A DNA stretch of 64,000 nucleotides from DATLZU01 sp051293835 (GTDB lineage: Bacteria > Nitrospirota > Nitrospiria > Nitrospirales > Nitrospiraceae): NCBI GenBank assembly GCA_051293835.1, contig JBPKMA010000001.1, forward strand, positions 341,788 to 405,787, given 5' to 3'. The position numbers and the translations under genes were made by a program. The notes under the pieces are model-generated. The model ran no database searches and was not told the origin of the DNA. It saw only the letters and a list, made by a program, of their open reading frames with translations. Position 1 is the first letter of the stretch. Each line of letters starts with the position of its first letter. Below are positions 50,276 to 59,386 of the stretch, in pieces.

Positions 50276-51745
50276 TTGACAAATGACGGTCGACGATTGA
50301 TTGCTTTTTCAAAGGAGAAACCCACAACCGAATGGCTGATTTGGCTCCTGCCCGCGGTGCTCGCGGCGTCCCTGGCGTTGTTGCTTGCCGGCACCAGGCC
50401 GACGACCAGCCTGACGTTGATCGCCGGCGTCATTCCGCTGCTCATCGCGTTCCTCTCTCCTCTCGCTGGCCTGTACGTCCTTGTGTTTTCCATGTTGCTT
50501 GGCCCGGAGTTTCTCGTCGGCAGTCTGGGTACTGGGGCGACGATGGGGAGGGGCATCACCCTACGGTTCGACGACCTGCTACTCGTCCTGGTCGGCCTGG
50601 CTTGGCTCGCGCGCGTCGCGATGTCGAAGGATAGGGCGGCCTTCGTCCGGACGCCTCTCAACCGCACGATCATGCTCTACGTCACGGCCTGCGTCTTTGC
50701 CACGCTCATGGGGGTTCTTACGGGACGCGTCCGGCCGGCTGGAGGGTTCTTTTTTCTCCTGAAGTACTACGAATATTTCTTTCTCTATTTCATGACGGTG
50801 AATCTCGTCCACACCGAGACACAGATCAAACACTTGGTCACTGCCAGCCTGCTGACCTGTTTCGTCGTGTCGCTGTATGCCATTTCGCAGATTCCGTCCG
50901 GTGCGCGCGTCTCCGCGCCATTCGAGGGGGAAGAAGGAGAGCCCAATACCCTGGGCGGCTATCTGGTTTTCATGATGGCCGTCGTCTCCGGCTTGTTGGT
51001 GACGCACGGCGCTGTAGTGCGGCGCTGGCCGTTGGTTGGCTTGTTGGGAATCTGCGGGATCGCGTTGCAGGCGACGCTGTCGCGCGCTTCGTTTCTCGCG
51101 GCTGCCATTGTTGTGCTCGGGTTTATAGTGTTCCTGCGGCGCCGTAGTCCCTTGTTGGTGGTGGTCTTGTTGCTGAGCGTGGCCTCCGCGCCGTTCCTTG
51201 CGCCGCGCGCCGTCACGGATCGCATTCTGTACACCTTCACCCAGCCGGAAGAAGAGGGACAGATCCGTATCGGGCGGCTCAAGGTGGACACGTCGACGTC
51301 GGACCGTTTGCGCGCCTGGCAACAGTCGTTTGAGATATGGAAGCAATCGCCACTGTGGGGGCACGGCGTGACCGGTGGTCCATTCATGGACGCGATGTAT
51401 CCCCGGGTGCTGACCGAAACCGGTCTGTTAGGCCTGTGTGCCTTCCTGGCGTTGATGTGGGCCGTCTGTCGAACCGGGAAGGCCGCCTATGAACGACTTC
51501 AGGATCCGTACCTGCGAGGGATCGCGCTCGGGTTCTTGTTCGGTTTCCTGGGGCTGCTCATTCACGCCATCGGCTCCAATACGTTTATCATTGTCCGCAT
51601 CATGGAGCCGTTCTGGCTGTATGCAGGACTGGTGGTTAGGAGCACCATGTTGGCGCAGGCCCATCAGGGTGCAGACGAGGCAATGGTGGAGTCGCGATGG
51701 GGCACGGGTCGAGAAGAACCACGCATCTCGGAACGGGTTTCGTAA
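50276..51745 (+). CDS. O-antigen ligase / Wzy-like polymerase family membrane protein
   Basis: A 489-residue protein with about eleven membrane helices. The family region is the periplasmic loop and following helices near residues 340-420, with DRLRAWQQSFEIWKQSPLWGHGVTGGPF and YPRVLTETGLLGLCAFLALMWAV typical of Wzy_C (PF04932). It would polymerise or ligate the repeat unit on the outer face of the inner membrane. The start is uncertain: TTG at 50276 lacks a strong Shine-Dalgarno sequence, while AAAGGAG lies further in at 50311. It is the gene immediately before the Wzx-like flippase. Confidence 0.88.
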   Translation: MTNDGRRLIAFSKEKPTTEWLIWLLPAVLAASLALLLAGTRPTTSLTLIAGVIPLLIAFLSPLAGLYVLVFSMLLGPEFLVGSLGTGATMGRGITLRFDDLLLVLVGLAWLARVAMSKDRAAFVRTPLNRTIMLYVTACVFATLMGVLTGRVRPAGGFFFLLKYYEYFFLYFMTVNLVHTETQIKHLVTASLLTCFVVSLYAISQIPSGARVSAPFEGEEGEPNTLGGYLVFMMAVVSGLLVTHGAVVRRWPLVGLLGICGIALQATLSRASFLAAAIVVLGFIVFLRRRSPLLVVVLLLSVASAPFLAPRAVTDRILYTFTQPEEEGQIRIGRLKVDTSTSDRLRAWQQSFEIWKQSPLWGHGVTGGPFMDAMYPRVLTETGLLGLCAFLALMWAVCRTGKAAYERLQDPYLRGIALGFLFGFLGLLIHAIGSNTFIIVRIMEPFWLYAGLVVRSTMLAQAHQGADEAMVESRWGTGREEPRISERVS

Positions 51746-53182
51746 ATGGCGAACACAAATGGCATCTCGCTGGGCCGCGTCACGGTCCAGTTGCTCTCCG
51801 GTCGAGCGATCGGCCACGTCCTGTTGCTGGTCAATTCGGTCGTGTTGGCGAGGGCGCTCGGCGTCGATGGGTTCGGCGAATATGCCTATGCCATGGGCTT
51901 CTCGGCGCTGCTCGCATTGGTTCCGAATCTCGGAGTGACCGTCGTCATTACCCGCGCGATCGCTCGTGGCGACGAGACGGGCGGTGGGGTGGTCCGGGCT
52001 GGGCTGTTCATCCAAATTGGGCTGGCCGTCTTCGTGATGGCGGCTGCTCCGTTCTGTGCGGCGTGGCTTCCCGAGCAGCCGGTGCCCTTGACCTATGTGA
52101 TCTTGGCGGCAGCACAGCTTGCTGTGGGAAGCCTGAGCTGGCCCTATCTGGCGGTGTTGAGCGGTCGGGCGCGGTTTGATCTCGTGGCGAAAAGCGAGGT
52201 GCTGGCCAACGGCATGACGACGGCTTGCCTCTTGGGCGCCGTGGCCCTTCACCGCGATGTGCTAACCGTCCTGGCGGTGCAAGTCGTGGCCGCTCTGGCG
52301 GCGGTACTCATCGCTAGACGCATGGCTAGTTCGCTTATCCCACGCGGCGGTGAAAGACCGTCGTGGCGTGCGGTCTTGCAACAGGCGATACCGTTCGGCG
52401 CCGCGACCGCCGTGCAAGGTCTTTATACCAAGGTGGATCTCATGCTCCTGGGCCAGATGGTCGGTGCTACTGCCGTAGGCCTGTACAGCGCGGCCTATAA
52501 GCCGGTCACCCTGGCGGTCTATTTCGGCGGAACGGTGACGGGGGCATTGTTTCCGTTGATGGCCAGGCCCTTTCAGCAGGCCCCCGCCGCCTTTTCCCGC
52601 ACTGTCAGAGGATTGCTGGCCGCCGCGCCAGCGATGGCGCTGCTTCTCACCGGTTGCGCCGGGCCGTTGTTGCGGGTGCTCTACGGTCCAGAGTTTCAGG
52701 CGGCGGTCCCGATGGCCATGGTGCTGGCGTGGTCTGCCGCCGCGAATTGGCTTTATGCGCCATTCGGCGTGGCGCTTCAGGCCGGGCATCGGGAACGTGA
52801 ATGGCTTGCCGCCCTGGTCGGCGCGCTAGTCCTCAACGTGGTCGGGAACTTGTGGGCGATCCCTCGGTGGGGCGGAATGGGAGCAGCCGGGATGACCGTG
52901 ATATCCGAACTGGCTCTTCTCGGGTCTGTGCTGGTGCTGGCGAGTCGGGCAGGGAACGGGCTTGTCCCCGAGGTCAGGCAGTGGATGGTCGGCCTTAGCG
53001 CCGCTGCGGTTGGCGCGATCACGCTGTGGTGGCTTCAACCTTATGGCGAGATCCCGGCGATGGGCGGGGCCCTTGCGGTCTATACCGGCCTGCTTCTCTG
53101 GTTCCGAAGCATCACGATCAAAGACGCCACGGCGGTTGTGGGATGGGTTCGGCAGGCTGTCGCCGGTGAGGCTCGCGGGTAA
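51746..53182 (+). CDS. polysaccharide flippase, Wzx-like
   Basis: A 478-residue protein with about 12-14 membrane helices of the MOP superfamily. NTNGISLGRVTVQLLSGRAIGHVLLLVNSVVLARALGVDGFGEYAYAMGF is the usual start, and QGLYTKVDLMLLGQMVGATAVGLYSAAYKPVTLAVYFGGTVTGALFPLMAR is strongly diagnostic. It would move undecaprenyl-linked repeat units across the membrane. It starts directly after the Wzy-like stop, so a Wzx/Wzy-dependent pathway is complete in this window together with the Wza and Wzc proteins. Confidence 0.93.
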   Translation: MANTNGISLGRVTVQLLSGRAIGHVLLLVNSVVLARALGVDGFGEYAYAMGFSALLALVPNLGVTVVITRAIARGDETGGGVVRAGLFIQIGLAVFVMAAAPFCAAWLPEQPVPLTYVILAAAQLAVGSLSWPYLAVLSGRARFDLVAKSEVLANGMTTACLLGAVALHRDVLTVLAVQVVAALAAVLIARRMASSLIPRGGERPSWRAVLQQAIPFGAATAVQGLYTKVDLMLLGQMVGATAVGLYSAAYKPVTLAVYFGGTVTGALFPLMARPFQQAPAAFSRTVRGLLAAAPAMALLLTGCAGPLLRVLYGPEFQAAVPMAMVLAWSAAANWLYAPFGVALQAGHREREWLAALVGALVLNVVGNLWAIPRWGGMGAAGMTVISELALLGSVLVLASRAGNGLVPEVRQWMVGLSAAAVGAITLWWLQPYGEIPAMGGALAVYTGLLLWFRSITIKDATAVVGWVRQAVAGEARG

Positions 53183-53218
53183 CCGCGAGCGGGTGCGAGT
53201 GCAGAAAGATTCCGATCC

Positions 53219-53977
53219 ATGATGGATATCGACCCTCCGGGCACCTATCGTCCGCAATATCGGATGCGATGGCGGGGCGTCGTCAGTTTTCTCGATCGCT
53301 TCCCGAGACTGAAGGAACGCTTGGCCAGCTCGGCTCGTAAACTGCTCTCGCGCGTGTTCGAACCGGGACTGATCACGACCGAACGCGTGATCGAGTATCC
53401 CTTCATCTTTCAGAATCTGAACGGGATTACCGGGCCGGTTCTGGACATCGGCTGCTGCAGCAGTGGAGAGCCGGTGGCGTTGGCTTCGCGCGGATTTCAG
53501 GTCATCGGATTGGATGTCAACGCCTATCCTTTCAAACATCCGAACTTGGTCGTCTTGCGTGCCGATGCGCTTCGGATTCCCCTGGCGTCAGGGAGCGTCG
53601 CCGCGGTCCTGGCTGTCTCGGTGATCGAACACATCGGAATCGGGCATTACGGGGATCCGAGGTCTGAGGGGGGCGATCTGGAAGCCGTGCGCGAGATTGC
53701 GCGGGTCCTGCGTCGGGGCGGCAAGGCGTTGATCACTGTGCCGTTCGGGCTCGCCATGCGTGATGATTTCCAGCGGGTCTACGATCCGGCGGGATTGCGT
53801 GCGCTGCTTGCGCCGTTGACTGTGCAGCGCGTCGAATACGCCAGAAGTCTCTCTGGCCTTTGGACGCCCTGCACCGAAGCAGAGGCGGCATCAATTGACT
53901 GGCAGGGACCGTCGAGGGCTGTGGCGATGGTCGTTGCGACCGTGTCGGAGGGGACGTCGGGTGCGCATCCTGGTTGA
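53219..53977 (+). CDS. class I SAM-dependent methyltransferase
   Basis: A 252-residue methyltransferase. The SAM motif GPVLDIGCCSSGEPVALASRGFQVIGLDVNAYP (residues about 75-107) is followed by NLVVLRADALRIPLASGSVAAVLAVSVIEHIG, the acidic/aromatic part of motifs II-III, and REIARVLRRGGKALITVPFG. In this setting it may methylate a sugar of the exopolysaccharide; target is unknown. Two ATG codons start the frame. It overlaps the following glycosyltransferase by 17 bp. Confidence 0.88.
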   Translation: MMDIDPPGTYRPQYRMRWRGVVSFLDRFPRLKERLASSARKLLSRVFEPGLITTERVIEYPFIFQNLNGITGPVLDIGCCSSGEPVALASRGFQVIGLDVNAYPFKHPNLVVLRADALRIPLASGSVAAVLAVSVIEHIGIGHYGDPRSEGGDLEAVREIARVLRRGGKALITVPFGLAMRDDFQRVYDPAGLRALLAPLTVQRVEYARSLSGLWTPCTEAEAASIDWQGPSRAVAMVVATVSEGTSGAHPG

Positions 53978-55112
53978 CGGTCTCCCGTTGCTCGGAGAAG
54001 CCAGCATCGCCACGTATCTGCGGGAATTGCTGCGGCACATGCGGGCGGCGGATGCCAGCCATGACTATGAGTTGTTCATGCGGTGCTTTCGATCACACAC
54101 CGCGCAGAAAGCTCAGCAGCTCTTTGCGGACCCCGCGATGGCCGGGTTCAAACCCCGGATCACGCGAGTGCCCGACCTGGTCATGGAATGGTGCTGGACG
54201 CGCGGGGCGTTTCATGTTCCGTGCACGGAGATCTGGCTTGGCCGGCCCGATGTCTTTCTCTCCACCATCTACGTGACGCCGGTTATACGACGAACAGCGG
54301 TGGTCATGATCGCCTATGACGTGATTCCGCTGCGGTTCCCGCAATTCTACGGCGACGATCAGCCGCTGTTGGCCGCGCGTTTGCGGCGCGGCATCGAGCG
54401 CGCCGATGCGATCATCGCCATATCGGAATGCACGAAGCGCGACTTTGTCCAACTGCTGGGCGCAGACCCAGCCAAAATGCATGTGGTCTACCCGGGCGTC
54501 GATGGCCGGTTTGGTCCCGCAGCAGATCCAGACCAAGTGGCCCTCATTCGGCAACGCTACGGTCTCGCGAAGCCTTATCTGCTCTACGTAGGATCATTGG
54601 GGCCGCACAAGAACGTCGAAACCTTGGTGCGCGTTTTTCGACGCCTGAAAACCGCCAAGCGGATTCCGCATCAACTGGTGCTCTGCGGTCGGGCTCATTG
54701 GGGGCCGGAGGTGGTCAAGGCCAGCCAGGATCTGATTCGTAGCGGCGATTGCGTAGTCCTGGGCTTCGTCCCCGCCGCCGATGTGCCGCATCTGTACCAC
54801 GGCGCCGAGGCCTTTGTGTTTCTCTCGCTCTATGAAGGCTTCGGCCTGCCACCGCTGGAAGCGATGGCCTGCGGCGTGCCGGTGGTCGCGTCGAACGCTG
54901 GGTCGCTTCCAGAGGTCGTGGGTGATGCCGCGCTCCAAGTGCCGCCCACTGATGAGGAGGCCGTGGCGCATGCGTTGTCGACCGTGCTGACGGATGCCAA
55001 TCTCCGGCGAGCTATGCGGGATCGCGGACTCAAACAGGCGGCACAATTCAGTTGGCCGGCCGCGGCCCGCCGGACGCTGGATGTTCTCACGGAGGTGGCG
55101 CCACGCCCATGA
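53961..55112 (+). CDS. glycosyltransferase family 4 protein (GT 1)
   Basis: A 383-residue GT-B enzyme. Acceptor-side N-terminus RILVDGLPLLGEASIATYLRELLRHM, then RADAIIAISECTKRDFVQLLG, the donor-side YLLYVGSLGPHKNVETLVRVFRRL and the E-x7-E signature AFVFLSLYEGFGLPPLEAMACGVPVVASNAGSLPEVVGDAALQV. GTG 53961 is chosen because GGAGGGGA precedes it and the homology begins there. Adds one sugar to the lipid-linked unit (inference). ATGA overlap with the next gene. Confidence 0.9.
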   Translation: MRILVDGLPLLGEASIATYLRELLRHMRAADASHDYELFMRCFRSHTAQKAQQLFADPAMAGFKPRITRVPDLVMEWCWTRGAFHVPCTEIWLGRPDVFLSTIYVTPVIRRTAVVMIAYDVIPLRFPQFYGDDQPLLAARLRRGIERADAIIAISECTKRDFVQLLGADPAKMHVVYPGVDGRFGPAADPDQVALIRQRYGLAKPYLLYVGSLGPHKNVETLVRVFRRLKTAKRIPHQLVLCGRAHWGPEVVKASQDLIRSGDCVVLGFVPAADVPHLYHGAEAFVFLSLYEGFGLPPLEAMACGVPVVASNAGSLPEVVGDAALQVPPTDEEAVAHALSTVLTDANLRRAMRDRGLKQAAQFSWPAAARRTLDVLTEVAPRP

Positions 55113-56287
55113 GTCGGCTCTTGTTTCTCGCTCCGGCACCTCCTTCAGACCGGCGTGGTGGAGGAGCGTTGCGGATGCTGCACATGGTGCGTTTCTTGGC
55201 GGAGCGGTTTGAGGTGGACCTGGTCGCGCCGGCGATCGACGGCGTTGAGGAGACAGACCGTCTGCTGAAGGGCGTGTGCGCAGACATGGAGTTCGTCCCC
55301 CCTGTGCCGACATCATGGCTCCAACGCGCGGGACAGCTCGGGCCCTATGGAATAGATTCGGCCTTGCAAGAGGCTGTTCATCGCCGGCTGGCGTCGAAAC
55401 AATACGGCGCCGCGCAGCTCGAAAAGCCCGCCATGATTCCGTATCTGCCGGTCGACACCCGTGTGCCGATTGTGTTGGACGTGTGGGCCTACGGTTTGGC
55501 CGGCCCGCTGCGGGCATTGCGTCATGAACGGGGCCTGTTCACCCGGATCAGGAATCTCATCCGCGTCATCCGCTTCGGCCTCTACGATGCCTTCTGCTGG
55601 CCGGAGACGGCCTGCATCCTGGTCGTCTCCGAGGAGGATCGCGCGAGATGCGCCCGCAATCGCCCCGGCCGGAAGGTGCTGGTCGTCCCGAACGGCGTGG
55701 ATTGCGCCGCCGTCACGCCGGGCCCGCCGCGGCCGCCGGGCCCGCCGGTCGTGCTGTTCAGCGGCGACATGGGATTTGAGCCCAACGTGGTGGCGGCCGA
55801 GTTGCTGGCGCTGCGCCTCTTTCCCCAGATCCGGCAGGCCCGTCCCGATGCGGAGCTGCGGCTGGTGGGCCGGAATCCTGGTCCTCGCGTCAAGCGGCTG
55901 GCCGGTCCGGGCATAACGGTGACCGGAGAGGTAGCGGACATGCTGCCGCACCTTCGCGCGGCGGCCGTCTACGTCGCGCCTCATTTTACGGGCGCGGGCA
56001 CGAGGACCAAGTTGCTGGAGGCCATGGCAGCCGGCTGCGCGATCGTCACGACCGGCATCGGGCTCGAGGGGATCGAAGCAGTGCCCGGTCGCGACCTCGT
56101 CGTTGCGAATGACGTGCCGTCCCTCTCTGTAGCGGTTGTGCGCCTGCTCGGCGATCCGGGCGAACGTGCCCGGCTGGGTACCTCGGCGCGGCGGCTCGTC
56201 GAGGCACGGTACGACTGGTCTCGGTGCCTGGCGCCGCTGGACCTGTTGTATCGCCGATTGTTGGAGTCGAAGGCGACGGCATGCTGA
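55109..56287 (+). CDS. glycosyltransferase, GT4-like (GT 2)
   Basis: A 392-residue GT-B enzyme. The N-terminus RLLFLAPAPPSDRRGGGALRMLHMVRFLAERFEVDLVAP resembles sugar transferases associated with exosortase-type polysaccharide clusters (for example the TIGR03087 group). The donor domain has PPVVLFSGDMGFEPNVVAAELLAL, LVGRNPGPRVKRLAGPGITVTGEVADM and GAGTRTKLLEAMAAGCAIVTTGIGLEGIEAV. The ATG at 55109 overlaps the previous stop (ATGA) with GGAGGTGG upstream. Residues 20-30 of the longer frame are rejected. Substrate unknown. Confidence 0.88.
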   Translation: MSRLLFLAPAPPSDRRGGGALRMLHMVRFLAERFEVDLVAPAIDGVEETDRLLKGVCADMEFVPPVPTSWLQRAGQLGPYGIDSALQEAVHRRLASKQYGAAQLEKPAMIPYLPVDTRVPIVLDVWAYGLAGPLRALRHERGLFTRIRNLIRVIRFGLYDAFCWPETACILVVSEEDRARCARNRPGRKVLVVPNGVDCAAVTPGPPRPPGPPVVLFSGDMGFEPNVVAAELLALRLFPQIRQARPDAELRLVGRNPGPRVKRLAGPGITVTGEVADMLPHLRAAAVYVAPHFTGAGTRTKLLEAMAAGCAIVTTGIGLEGIEAVPGRDLVVANDVPSLSVAVVRLLGDPGERARLGTSARRLVEARYDWSRCLAPLDLLYRRLLESKATAC

Positions 56288-57315
56288 GCGTTTCCCTCGT
56301 CATCCCCGTTTTGAATGCAGCGCGGACATTGCCGCGCTGTCTGGCCGCGCTCGGCCGGCTCGATCCGAAGCCGGATGAGATCATCTTTGTCGACAACGGA
56401 TCATCGGACGGGAGCCAGGGATTCGTGAAAGCGTTCGAATCCGAGCAGACGGGATGGACCGTTCGATGCCTGGTCCAGCCCACACGCGGCGCCTCGGCGG
56501 CAAGGAATACGGGCATCAAAGCCTCGGCCGGAGAGATCATCGCCTTCACCGACGCTGATTGCGAACCGGACACGGACTGGTTGAAACGGCTCGTTGTTCC
56601 GTTCCAGGACCCAGCCGTCGGAGGAGTCGCCGGGCGGATCGTGGGCGCCACCGGTGGGTCGGTCCTGGAGCTGTTCAGTGCGTTGTACACGCTGCAATCA
56701 CCGGAACAACCGTCTGTCCATACGGCCTGGACCCCCTGGGCCGGCGGGTTTCCCACCGCAAACCTGGCCGTGCGGCGCTCTCTGCTCGAACAGCTCGGCG
56801 GATTTGACGAGAGCGTGGCGATCTACGGCGAGGACTACGATCTCTGCGCGCGTCTGTACCGACTGGGGGCGGCCATTGTCTATCGGCCTGAAGCGGTCGT
56901 GCGACACCATCATCGCACGACACTGGCCGGGCTTCTCCGCCAAGCGTACGGGTTCGGATGCAGCCACGCCTATTTGTTGAGGCGCCACGGACCGAAGGGG
57001 CTCTGGGTGGAATTACCGCGGTGTGCCGGTGTCTGGTCGTCGATCCCCGTAAACGGGTGGATAGACGTCGCCGCCGCCGACAAAAAAATGCTGGGGCTTC
57101 TGGCGCTGTGGTGGCTCTATCAGCCGTTGGGGTGGCTGCTGCCGCTTTATGTGCTGTGGCTTATCAGGGAGGTGCGCAAACGGGCCGCGCGTGCCGGCGT
57201 CCCGCCTTCTGTGACTGTGGCCGTCTGCCTTGTGGGCTTGCTGCTCGCGAAATCGGCCGCCCTGACGGCCGGCCGGTGGCGGGGGGCGTTGCGGTATGGA
57301 GTAGTCTGCTTGTGA
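56281..57315 (+). CDS. glycosyltransferase family 2 protein with C-terminal membrane helices (GT 3)
   Basis: A 344-residue GT-A enzyme. LSVSLVIPVLNAARTLPRCLAALGRL begins the fold; the nucleotide-binding EIIFVDNGSSDGS, SAARNTGIKASAGEIIAFTDADCEPD with the DAD metal motif, GGFPTANLAVRRSLLEQLGGFDES and the catalytic-base region YGEDYDLCARLYRLG are all present. The last 70 residues contain two hydrophobic segments that probably anchor it in the membrane. It overlaps GT 2 by 7 bp and GT 4 by 4 bp. Confidence 0.9.
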   Translation: MLSVSLVIPVLNAARTLPRCLAALGRLDPKPDEIIFVDNGSSDGSQGFVKAFESEQTGWTVRCLVQPTRGASAARNTGIKASAGEIIAFTDADCEPDTDWLKRLVVPFQDPAVGGVAGRIVGATGGSVLELFSALYTLQSPEQPSVHTAWTPWAGGFPTANLAVRRSLLEQLGGFDESVAIYGEDYDLCARLYRLGAAIVYRPEAVVRHHHRTTLAGLLRQAYGFGCSHAYLLRRHGPKGLWVELPRCAGVWSSIPVNGWIDVAAADKKMLGLLALWWLYQPLGWLLPLYVLWLIREVRKRAARAGVPPSVTVAVCLVGLLLAKSAALTAGRWRGALRYGVVCL

Positions 57316-58286
57316 ATGAGAATGAGAAGGTGTCCGTCATCATCTGTTCGAAGGATCGGCACGAGGATCTGATGCGGGCTGTCGCATCGGTTCGGCGGTC
57401 AGGCAAGACGGGCGAGACGGCTGAGATCGTCGTCGTCGAAGAGACGGATAAGCCCCGAGCGATTCCCGGGGTTCGGTATGTGCCCCTTCCTCGGCGGGAG
57501 TACGGGTTCGGTTATGCCCGGAACGTGGCGGTGAAGGAGGCCACCGGTGAGCTGCTGCTGTTCATCGACGATGATTGCGAAGCGGAACAGGGATGGGCCG
57601 ATGAACTGGTTGCCCCGTTCCTGGAAAATCCGGCGGTCCTGGGGGTGGCGGGCGCGGTGCTGGTCAGACAGTGCGGTCTACTGGGGTATGCCGAGAATAT
57701 TTTGGGCTTCCCCGGTGGCGGCTTGCGCTATCTCCATCGGGCAAAAGGACGAGTCATGCCGACGACCTTTCTGTCCACGTGCAACTGTGCCTACCGGCGT
57801 CTGGCCATCTTGGAAGTCGGTGGGTTTTCGGAAGCAGCCCGGGCGGGTGGAGAAGATGCGCTCTTGGCTGAACGAGTGGCCAAAAGGGGCCTCTGCGTTT
57901 ATGCACCGCGCGCCGTTGTCTATCATCGAACCAGAGACCAGTTCGAAGCCATCTTTACCTGGTTCGTGCGACGGGGATACAGCGAACTGGCAACCTGGAA
58001 ACAGCATGTGGATCGAGCGTCGTATGGATGGTACCTGCTCCGCAGTTCATGGACGATCCGCCTCGCAACGCTATTGGCTCCGGTCTTTGTGTGTCCACCG
58101 TTGGTGCGGCTGATCCCGTTCCTGGCGTTGCTCTACTACGCAGCCATGCTGTGGCGTTTTCGCTTTGCACGGGCGTACCCGGCACATCGGCTGGCCTGGT
58201 GGATGGTGCCGCTCGTGAAGATGACGATGGATCTTGGTACGGAAACCGGCCGATGGAAATATGTGCTGGAGCCGCGCAGGTCATGA
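57312..58286 (+). CDS. glycosyltransferase family 2 protein with C-terminal membrane helices (GT 4)
   Basis: A 324-residue GT-A enzyme: EKVSVIICSKDRHEDLMRAVASVR, EIVVVEETDKPRAIPGVRY, GYARNVAVKEATGELLLFIDDDCEAEQGW with the DDD motif, and STCNCAYRRLAILEVGGFSEAARAGGEDALLAERVAKRG. Residues after about 235 include hydrophobic helices near WTIRLATLLAPVFVCPPLVRLIPFLALLYYAAMLW. The GTG at 57312 has GGAG about 10 nt upstream and overlaps the GT 3 stop. The 354 in-frame bases further upstream lie inside GT 3 and are rejected. Confidence 0.88.
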   Translation: MNENEKVSVIICSKDRHEDLMRAVASVRRSGKTGETAEIVVVEETDKPRAIPGVRYVPLPRREYGFGYARNVAVKEATGELLLFIDDDCEAEQGWADELVAPFLENPAVLGVAGAVLVRQCGLLGYAENILGFPGGGLRYLHRAKGRVMPTTFLSTCNCAYRRLAILEVGGFSEAARAGGEDALLAERVAKRGLCVYAPRAVVYHRTRDQFEAIFTWFVRRGYSELATWKQHVDRASYGWYLLRSSWTIRLATLLAPVFVCPPLVRLIPFLALLYYAAMLWRFRFARAYPAHRLAWWMVPLVKMTMDLGTETGRWKYVLEPRRS

Positions 58287-59386
58287 CGATGGCATATCCG
58301 GTCTTGCTGGTGTCCAATCACGCCGAGATCGTCGGCGGGGGAGAAGTCAGCTTGCTCATGCTCCTGGGAGCCCTCGACCGCGTTCGATGGGCGCCCATCG
58401 TCGTGGTGCCGGCCGAGGGCATGGTGGCTCGACGGTGCCGCGCGATGGACATCCCGATCCACGTTGTGCCGATGCCGACCCTCCGCGGACTCGGTTTCAG
58501 GCTGCTTCACGGTGTCTTGGCGTTTGCTCGCCTGATGCGGGACACGAAGGTTGCTCTCGTGCACGCCAATGGTTCGCGGGCGATGGTCTATGCGGGATTG
58601 GCTTCTATGTGGGTGAGACGACCGGTGATCTGGCACGTCCGGGTCGCGGAGTCGGACGGGCGGTTGGATCGGGTCCTCTTCCGACTGGCGGACCGGGTAA
58701 TCGTGAATTCAGCCGCCGTCGGCCAACGCTTCGCCTGGGCGGACATGAAAAAGGTTCGATGTATCCATAACGGCGTCAACACAGTGCATTTTGCACCCAG
58801 GCCGGCGCCGAGGGACTTACGCAAACGGCTGGGGATGGCGGAGGGCGAGCCGGTGGCGGCGAGCGTTGGGCGCTTTGTGGCGTATAAGGGGTATGGCGAT
58901 CTGCTGGAAGCGGCGGCGTTGGTGCAGCGCGTCAGGCCGGACACCCGGTGGGTATTGGCTGGCGAAGGAGAACTTCGGAGCGGGTTGGAAGCGCAAAGCC
59001 GCAAGCTGGGTTTGGGCCTGCGCGTTCATTTTACCGGCTGGCTCGATGATGTGCGCGAGGTCCTGGCGCTCTGCGATGTGTTTGTGTTGCCGTCCAGGGG
59101 GGAGCACTTCGGCCGTGTACTCATCGAAGCCATGGCGATGGCCAAGCCGGTCGTCGCGACCGATGGAGGAGGGGTGCCTGAAATCGTTCGACATGGAGAG
59201 ACGGGACTACTGGTGCCACCCGGCCGACCGGCGCAACTGGCTCAGGCAATCCTGACCCTCCTCAACGATCCGGCTTATGCGGCGACGCTGGGGCTGGCTG
59301 GGCGGGAGCGGGTCGAGCGGGAGTTCAGCCTGCCGAAGCATGTGGCGGCGGTTGAACAGCTCTATCTAGAACTATTGCGCGGATAG
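58283..59386 (+). CDS. glycosyltransferase family 4 protein (GT 5)
   Basis: A 367-residue GT-B enzyme: LLVSNHAEIVGGGEVSLLMLLGALDRVRW at the N-terminus, RVIVNSAAVGQRFAW, KVRCIHNGVNTVHF, VAASVGRFVAYKGYGDLLEAAALV, WVLAGEGELRSGLEAQSRKLGLGLRVHFTGWLDDVREVLALCDVFVLPSRGEHFGRVLIEAMAMAKPVVATDGGGVPEIVRHGETGLLV. The signature EHFGRVLIE is a complete E-x7-E. The ATG overlaps the GT 4 stop (ATGA). Acceptor and donor are unknown. Confidence 0.92.
   Translation: MTMAYPVLLVSNHAEIVGGGEVSLLMLLGALDRVRWAPIVVVPAEGMVARRCRAMDIPIHVVPMPTLRGLGFRLLHGVLAFARLMRDTKVALVHANGSRAMVYAGLASMWVRRPVIWHVRVAESDGRLDRVLFRLADRVIVNSAAVGQRFAWADMKKVRCIHNGVNTVHFAPRPAPRDLRKRLGMAEGEPVAASVGRFVAYKGYGDLLEAAALVQRVRPDTRWVLAGEGELRSGLEAQSRKLGLGLRVHFTGWLDDVREVLALCDVFVLPSRGEHFGRVLIEAMAMAKPVVATDGGGVPEIVRHGETGLLVPPGRPAQLAQAILTLLNDPAYAATLGLAGRERVEREFSLPKHVAAVEQLYLELLRG

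Noticed and set aside
48880..50673. 597-codon antisense frame over the Wzc- and Wzy-like genes
   Set aside because: Typical antisense shadow in GC-rich DNA; the plus strand encodes well-defined families.
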